64,000 nucleotides of DNA, from positions 191,001 to 255,000 of the forward strand of contig NZ_FNCS01000001.1 of NCBI RefSeq assembly GCF_900100665.1. Direction: 5' to 3'. The translations under genes were made by a program, and so were the position numbers. The DNA comes from Pelagibacterium luteolum (GTDB lineage Bacteria; Pseudomonadota; Alphaproteobacteria; Rhizobiales; Devosiaceae). Shown here in pieces: positions 60,578-64,000 of the stretch. Each line of letters starts with the position of its first letter. Within the stretch, counting starts at the first letter, position 1. The notes under the pieces are model-generated. The model was not told the DNA's origin. It saw only the letters and a program-made list of their open reading frames with translations, and made no database searches.

Positions 60578-61747
60578 CTAGATGTCCCCGACGATAACGG
60601 TCTGGCCGATTTCAAGGCCCGACAGCGGCAGCGAAACGATCACGTCACCGCGCGCAACCCCCTCGGCAATCTCGACCAGCCCCAGCCGATCCCAGATCTT
60701 TTCGACGGTGATGTCCTGACGCACCAGGGCGCCATCGACCACCGCCAGCACATATCGATCCTCGCCTTCGCCCAGCACCGCATTTTGCGGCAGGGCAATG
60801 GCGTCGCTGGAGGCTTCGATAACGATCCGGCCCGAAACAAACATCCCGCCGCGCAACCGCGCGTCCGAATTGTCGAGCCCAAGATGGACGACGACCGATC
60901 GCGTCCCCTCTTCAGCGACGGGATTGATCCGCTCGACCTCCGCCTCGAACACCGACCCTTCGAGCCCCTGAACCGAAACGCTCGCCGTCTGGCCAACGGC
61001 GATCGCCGCCGATTGCGCAAGCGGCACCATGGCATCGACATTGAGCCGGCTCAGATCGACGATCGACAGCACCGCCGCCCCCTGGCTCACCACCTGCCCC
61101 GGCTCGACCATGCGGGCCGAGACCGTGCCCGAAAACGGCGCCTTGATGATCGTCCGCGCGATATTGGTTTCGACCTGTTCAAGCTGCGATTGCAGCGAGG
61201 CAAGGCTGGCCTCCAGCCCATCGACCTCGGCGATCGCCGCATCGAGCGTTGCTTGTGGGGTCAGCCCGCGATCGGCCAATGACCGGGTGCGATCAAGCGT
61301 CTGGCGCGCAGCGTTGAGCTGGATTTCCGTCGAATTGAGCGTGCTCTGCTGCTGGCGCAATTGCAGATTGAGATCTGTCGCATCGATTTCGACGAGGACG
61401 TCGCCCGCTTCGACAGTATCGCCGGTCTGGACATGAACCGCATTGGCGATCCCCGCCACCTGCGCGGAAATATCGGCGCGCTGGGCCGGCCGCACCGAGC
61501 CGGTAAACGAGATCGCCGACGAAAGATCGTGCATCTCGACTTCATAGACCTCGCTGCCATGCAGTTGCATGGCCCGCGGTTCGGCGGTCACGGGTTCCGA
61601 TGTGACATCCTGGGCCTGCGGCGCATCGAGCGCTCCGCTCAGCGCCAGCCCGCCCCCGGCCACAAGCACCAGAACGAATGCGGCGCCCGCCCAGCGGCGC
61701 TTGGGCTTTGACGAAGAATGGGCAGCCGATGGGGTGTGTTCGTTCAT
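60578..61747 (-). CDS. RND efflux periplasmic adaptor (membrane fusion protein)
   Basis: Adaptor of 389 residues with an N-terminal membrane anchor (about 20-40), barrel-sandwich half-motifs (RPAQRADISAQVAGIANAVHVQTGDTVEAGDVLVEID and AGTVSAR-like PFSGTVSARMVEPGQVVSQG), a coiled-coil hairpin between them (about 112-180), and a beta-barrel/MP domain. The ATG at 61747 begins the cytoplasmic tail; the longer in-frame start at 61900 lacks homology. First gene of the efflux operon, divergent from a two-component system. Confidence 0.91.
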   Translation of the reverse strand: MNEHTPSAAHSSSKPKRRWAGAAFVLVLVAGGGLALSGALDAPQAQDVTSEPVTAEPRAMQLHGSEVYEVEMHDLSSAISFTGSVRPAQRADISAQVAGIANAVHVQTGDTVEAGDVLVEIDATDLNLQLRQQQSTLNSTEIQLNAARQTLDRTRSLADRGLTPQATLDAAIAEVDGLEASLASLQSQLEQVETNIARTIIKAPFSGTVSARMVEPGQVVSQGAAVLSIVDLSRLNVDAMVPLAQSAAIAVGQTASVSVQGLEGSVFEAEVERINPVAEEGTRSVVVHLGLDNSDARLRGGMFVSGRIVIEASSDAIALPQNAVLGEGEDRYVLAVVDGALVRQDITVEKIWDRLGLVEIAEGVARGDVIVSLPLSGLEIGQTVIVGDI

Positions 61748-61804
61748 GGTCCAGCACGTAAAGTGAGAAAAGGTGCTGGCATCAATCGGCGCGTTCCATT
61801 GCAG

Positions 61805-61844
61805 CAACATTGCAAGTCTGGCGCCAACCACGCAATGTTGGCGC
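61805..61844. promoter_or_regulatory. Inverted repeats in the efflux/two-component divergent promoter
   Basis: CAACATTGC (61805-61813) is repeated inverted as GCAATGTTG (61832-61840). Overlapping it, GCGCCAAC (61821-61828) is inverted as GTTGGCGC (61837-61844). They lie 58-97 bases before the adaptor start and are good candidates for the binding site of the adjacent OmpR-type regulator. Confidence 0.5.
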
Positions 61845-61976
61845 AACCCAGCCCTGCCACTGGAGCATATCAAGGCAATGTCGTGCCCGTTCTTCCACAT
61901 CGGATATGCGCGCAGGATTGAGAAATGCCCGGTGGCTGGGGACCGCTAAAGGGCGACAGAGGTAAGGACCGTCTGC

Positions 61977-62645
61977 ATGCGCATATTACTGGTCGAAGAC
62001 GAAGACGAGATGGCCAACCTCTTGCGCTCGGCCCTTGGACGTCACTCAATGGTCGTCGATCACGCCCCCACGCTCGAAATCGCCCGCGAGGCGTCCCTCA
62101 GCCACACCCACGACGCCGTGCTGCTCGACCGCAAGCTTCCCGATGGCGAGGGGCTCTCGCTCATCCCGCAATTACGGCGGCAGAACCCCGCCATGCCCAT
62201 CATCGTCCTCTCCGCCCTCGGCTCGCTCGACAATCGCGTCACCGGCCTTGACGAAGGCGCCGACGATTATCTCGCCAAGCCGTTCTCAGTCGACGAGTTG
62301 ATGGCCAGACTGCGCGCCGTCCTGCGCCGCCCCGCCCAGCTCCAGTCCGAAACCCTCACCATCGGCGCTCTGGACTTCGAACCCGAACACAACGCCGTCC
62401 GCATCAACGGCCAACCTGTCGACCTCCCCCGCCGCGAATTGCTGGCCCTCGAAGCGCTGATCAAGCGCGCCGGTCGCACCGTATCGCGCGAAACGCTCGA
62501 ACAGGCCGTTTATGGCTTTGACGACGACATCGCCTCCAATGCGCTCGACGCTCATCTCTCGCGCCTTCGCCGCAAGCTCGCCGCAGCCCGCGTCGAAATC
62601 CACGCCATTCGCGGCATCGGCTATCTCCTGCGGGAAGTGCAATGA
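61977..62645 (+). CDS. OmpR-family response regulator of the efflux locus
   Basis: Regulator of 222 residues: receiver with acidic pocket E7-D10, phospho-acceptor D51 and K101, then a winged-helix output domain (QPVDLPRRELLALEALIKRAGRTVSRETLEQAVYGFDDDIASNALDAHLSRLRRKL). AAGGA precedes the ATG. It is divergent from the RND operon and probably controls it. The kinase gene overlaps its end by 4 bp. Confidence 0.93.
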   Translation: MRILLVEDEDEMANLLRSALGRHSMVVDHAPTLEIAREASLSHTHDAVLLDRKLPDGEGLSLIPQLRRQNPAMPIIVLSALGSLDNRVTGLDEGADDYLAKPFSVDELMARLRAVLRRPAQLQSETLTIGALDFEPEHNAVRINGQPVDLPRRELLALEALIKRAGRTVSRETLEQAVYGFDDDIASNALDAHLSRLRRKLAAARVEIHAIRGIGYLLREVQ

Positions 62646-63985
62646 TTTTAGGACACTGGAATTCGCTGCGCTACAAGCTGACCCGCAAGCTGGTCCTCTT
62701 GCAGATTCTGGCGCTTGTCGCCTTTGCGCTCATCGCCTCGGTGCCCATTTCGCGCTTTGCCTCAGGCGTCGGGCTCGACGACCGCATCGTCGGCGTCATC
62801 GCCGAAGCGATCACGGTCGAAAACGGAGTGCCCACGATTGGCGCCGGCAAGAAGCTCGCTGCCATCAGCACCCGGTTTCCCAATTTCTGGTACTACGCGC
62901 GCACCGAGGACGGCCAGGTCGTGAGCGATGGCCCGATCCCCGAAGCCTTCGGGCCGGCCCTTGAATATCTCGGCTTTATCTCCTTTGGCGATTTCGGCAG
63001 CGAGGATTTCCCCGAGGTCGCTTCCCTTATCGTGCGCCAGGCCAATTCCGATGCCGGGCCCCTCCACATCGCCACCGGTGGCGGCCCACGCTTTAGCTGG
63101 CTTTCGGTCGGCCTGTTATTTGCCAACAAATATTTCGTCATCTTTTCCGCAGCGCTTTCCCTGGTCCTGATCATCGCCATCCCGCTCACCTTGCGCCGCG
63201 CCCTGCGCGGGCTCGACAAGGTGGCCAAGGAGGCCGCCATGATCGATGTCGATCAGCCGGGCATGCGGCTCACCCCCGATGAAATCCCCCTCGAAATGCA
63301 GCCGCTCGTCGCAGCCTTCAACGACGCACTCGTTAGGCTCGACGACGGTATCGAGCGCCGCCAACGCTTCATGGCCGATGCGGCCCATGAATTGCGCACC
63401 CCCATCGCCATTCTCCAGACCCGCGTCGAACTCCTCTCCTCTTCGCCCGAGCGCACCCAATTGATGCTCGATGTCGCGCGCCTCTCCAACCTCGCCGACC
63501 AGCTTTTGGACCTGCAGCGCATCGATATCGGGCGCTCGCGGTTCGAAACCTTCGATCTCGTCAAACTCGGTGCCGAGGCGACCGCTGAAATGGCCCCTCT
63601 CGTCATCGCGTCGCAGGACGAGATCGCCTTTGAGAGCGACGTCGAGACCGTTCCCGTCAGCGGAGACAGGGTCGCCATGACCCGCGCCGTCACCAACCTC
63701 ATCCAGAACGCCATCACCCATGCCGGGAAATCGGCAAGGATCACCGTCAAGGTGGCCGGCGACGGCACGCTCACCGTCGATGACAACGGCCCCGGCATCG
63801 ATCCCTCCCAGCGCGCCAAGATTTTCGAGCCCTTCTACCGCGTCAAACCTTCCACCCGCGGCGCCGGTCTCGGTCTCAATCTGGTGCAGGAGATCGTCCT
63901 GCGTCACAAGGGCACCATCAAGGTCGGGCAATCCCCCAATGGCGGCGCCGCCTTCACCATCGCCCTTCCGCGCGTCGAAGCCTGA
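62642..63985 (+). CDS. Sensor histidine kinase of the efflux locus
   Basis: Membrane kinase of 447 residues: helix 1 at about 18-36, a periplasmic sensor of about 125 residues (WYYARTEDGQVVSDGPIPEAFG), helix 2 at about 164-182, HAMP, H249 in ADAAHELRTPIAIL, and ATPase motifs NLIQNAITHAG, VDDNGPGID and GAGLGLNLVQEI. The gene is complete; only 15 bases follow before the window ends. The stimulus is unknown. Confidence 0.93.
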   Translation: MILGHWNSLRYKLTRKLVLLQILALVAFALIASVPISRFASGVGLDDRIVGVIAEAITVENGVPTIGAGKKLAAISTRFPNFWYYARTEDGQVVSDGPIPEAFGPALEYLGFISFGDFGSEDFPEVASLIVRQANSDAGPLHIATGGGPRFSWLSVGLLFANKYFVIFSAALSLVLIIAIPLTLRRALRGLDKVAKEAAMIDVDQPGMRLTPDEIPLEMQPLVAAFNDALVRLDDGIERRQRFMADAAHELRTPIAILQTRVELLSSSPERTQLMLDVARLSNLADQLLDLQRIDIGRSRFETFDLVKLGAEATAEMAPLVIASQDEIAFESDVETVPVSGDRVAMTRAVTNLIQNAITHAGKSARITVKVAGDGTLTVDDNGPGIDPSQRAKIFEPFYRVKPSTRGAGLGLNLVQEIVLRHKGTIKVGQSPNGGAAFTIALPRVEA

Positions 63986-64000
63986 ACGGCGCGCACGAAA

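Overview
The window is GC-rich, dense DNA from an alphaproteobacterium. Gene content (many ABC and TRAP uptake systems, FCD-type GntR regulators, DctB/DctD-like and PhoP/PhoQ-like pairs, short hairpin repeats) and codon use suggest Hyphomicrobiales, perhaps a Devosia/Pelagibacterium relative. That assignment is an inference from style, not a database match. No rRNA, tRNA, CRISPR array, prophage or insertion sequence was seen.

Layout. (1) 1-12.5 kb: a CUT1 sugar ABC operon on the minus strand (solute-binding protein, two permeases, an ArgH-like lyase, an ATPase, a PfkB kinase, then two subunits of a molybdenum hydroxylase cut by the window edge). Divergent from it are a ROK regulator, a large PIG-L deacetylase and an EamA transporter. 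(2) 12.5-20.6 kb: an Opp-type ABC transporter whose binding protein resembles chitobiose/cellobiose-binding proteins, with a GH3 N-acetylhexosaminidase, a GNAT protein and a BadF-type amino-sugar kinase; this looks like a chito-oligosaccharide utilisation set. (3) 20.7-24.4 kb: a small dimeric-barrel protein and a DctPQM TRAP transporter, ending in a clear terminator. (4) 24.5-30.9 kb: pyrimidine genes pyrE, pyrC, a carbamoylase-like M20 hydrolase, pyrD (class 1B) and pyrK under an XRE regulator with a matching inverted-repeat operator. (5) 31-45.4 kb: a sugar-acid locus (ThDP enzyme, L-arabinonate-dehydratase-like IlvD/Edd protein, RraA protein, 2-hydroxyacid dehydrogenase, EamA exporter, peptide-type ABC transporter, DapA-family enzyme and two GntR regulators). 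Four copies of one palindrome tie it together. (6) 45.5-48.7 kb: two secreted, extremely Asp-rich proteins with a PhoP/PhoQ-like pair. (7) 48.8-55.8 kb: a DctB/DctD-like pair followed by a TAXI-TRAP operon behind a textbook sigma-54 promoter. (8) 56.0-64 kb: an RND tripartite efflux operon divergent from its own two-component system.

Common themes. Most of the window is uptake plus catabolism, each module with its own regulator next to it. Inside operons genes usually overlap by 4 bp, but each of the five solute-binding-protein genes is separated from the next transporter gene by a gap holding an inverted repeat, as expected for differential expression of binding protein and permease. Three families of short hairpin repeats lie in the longer gaps.
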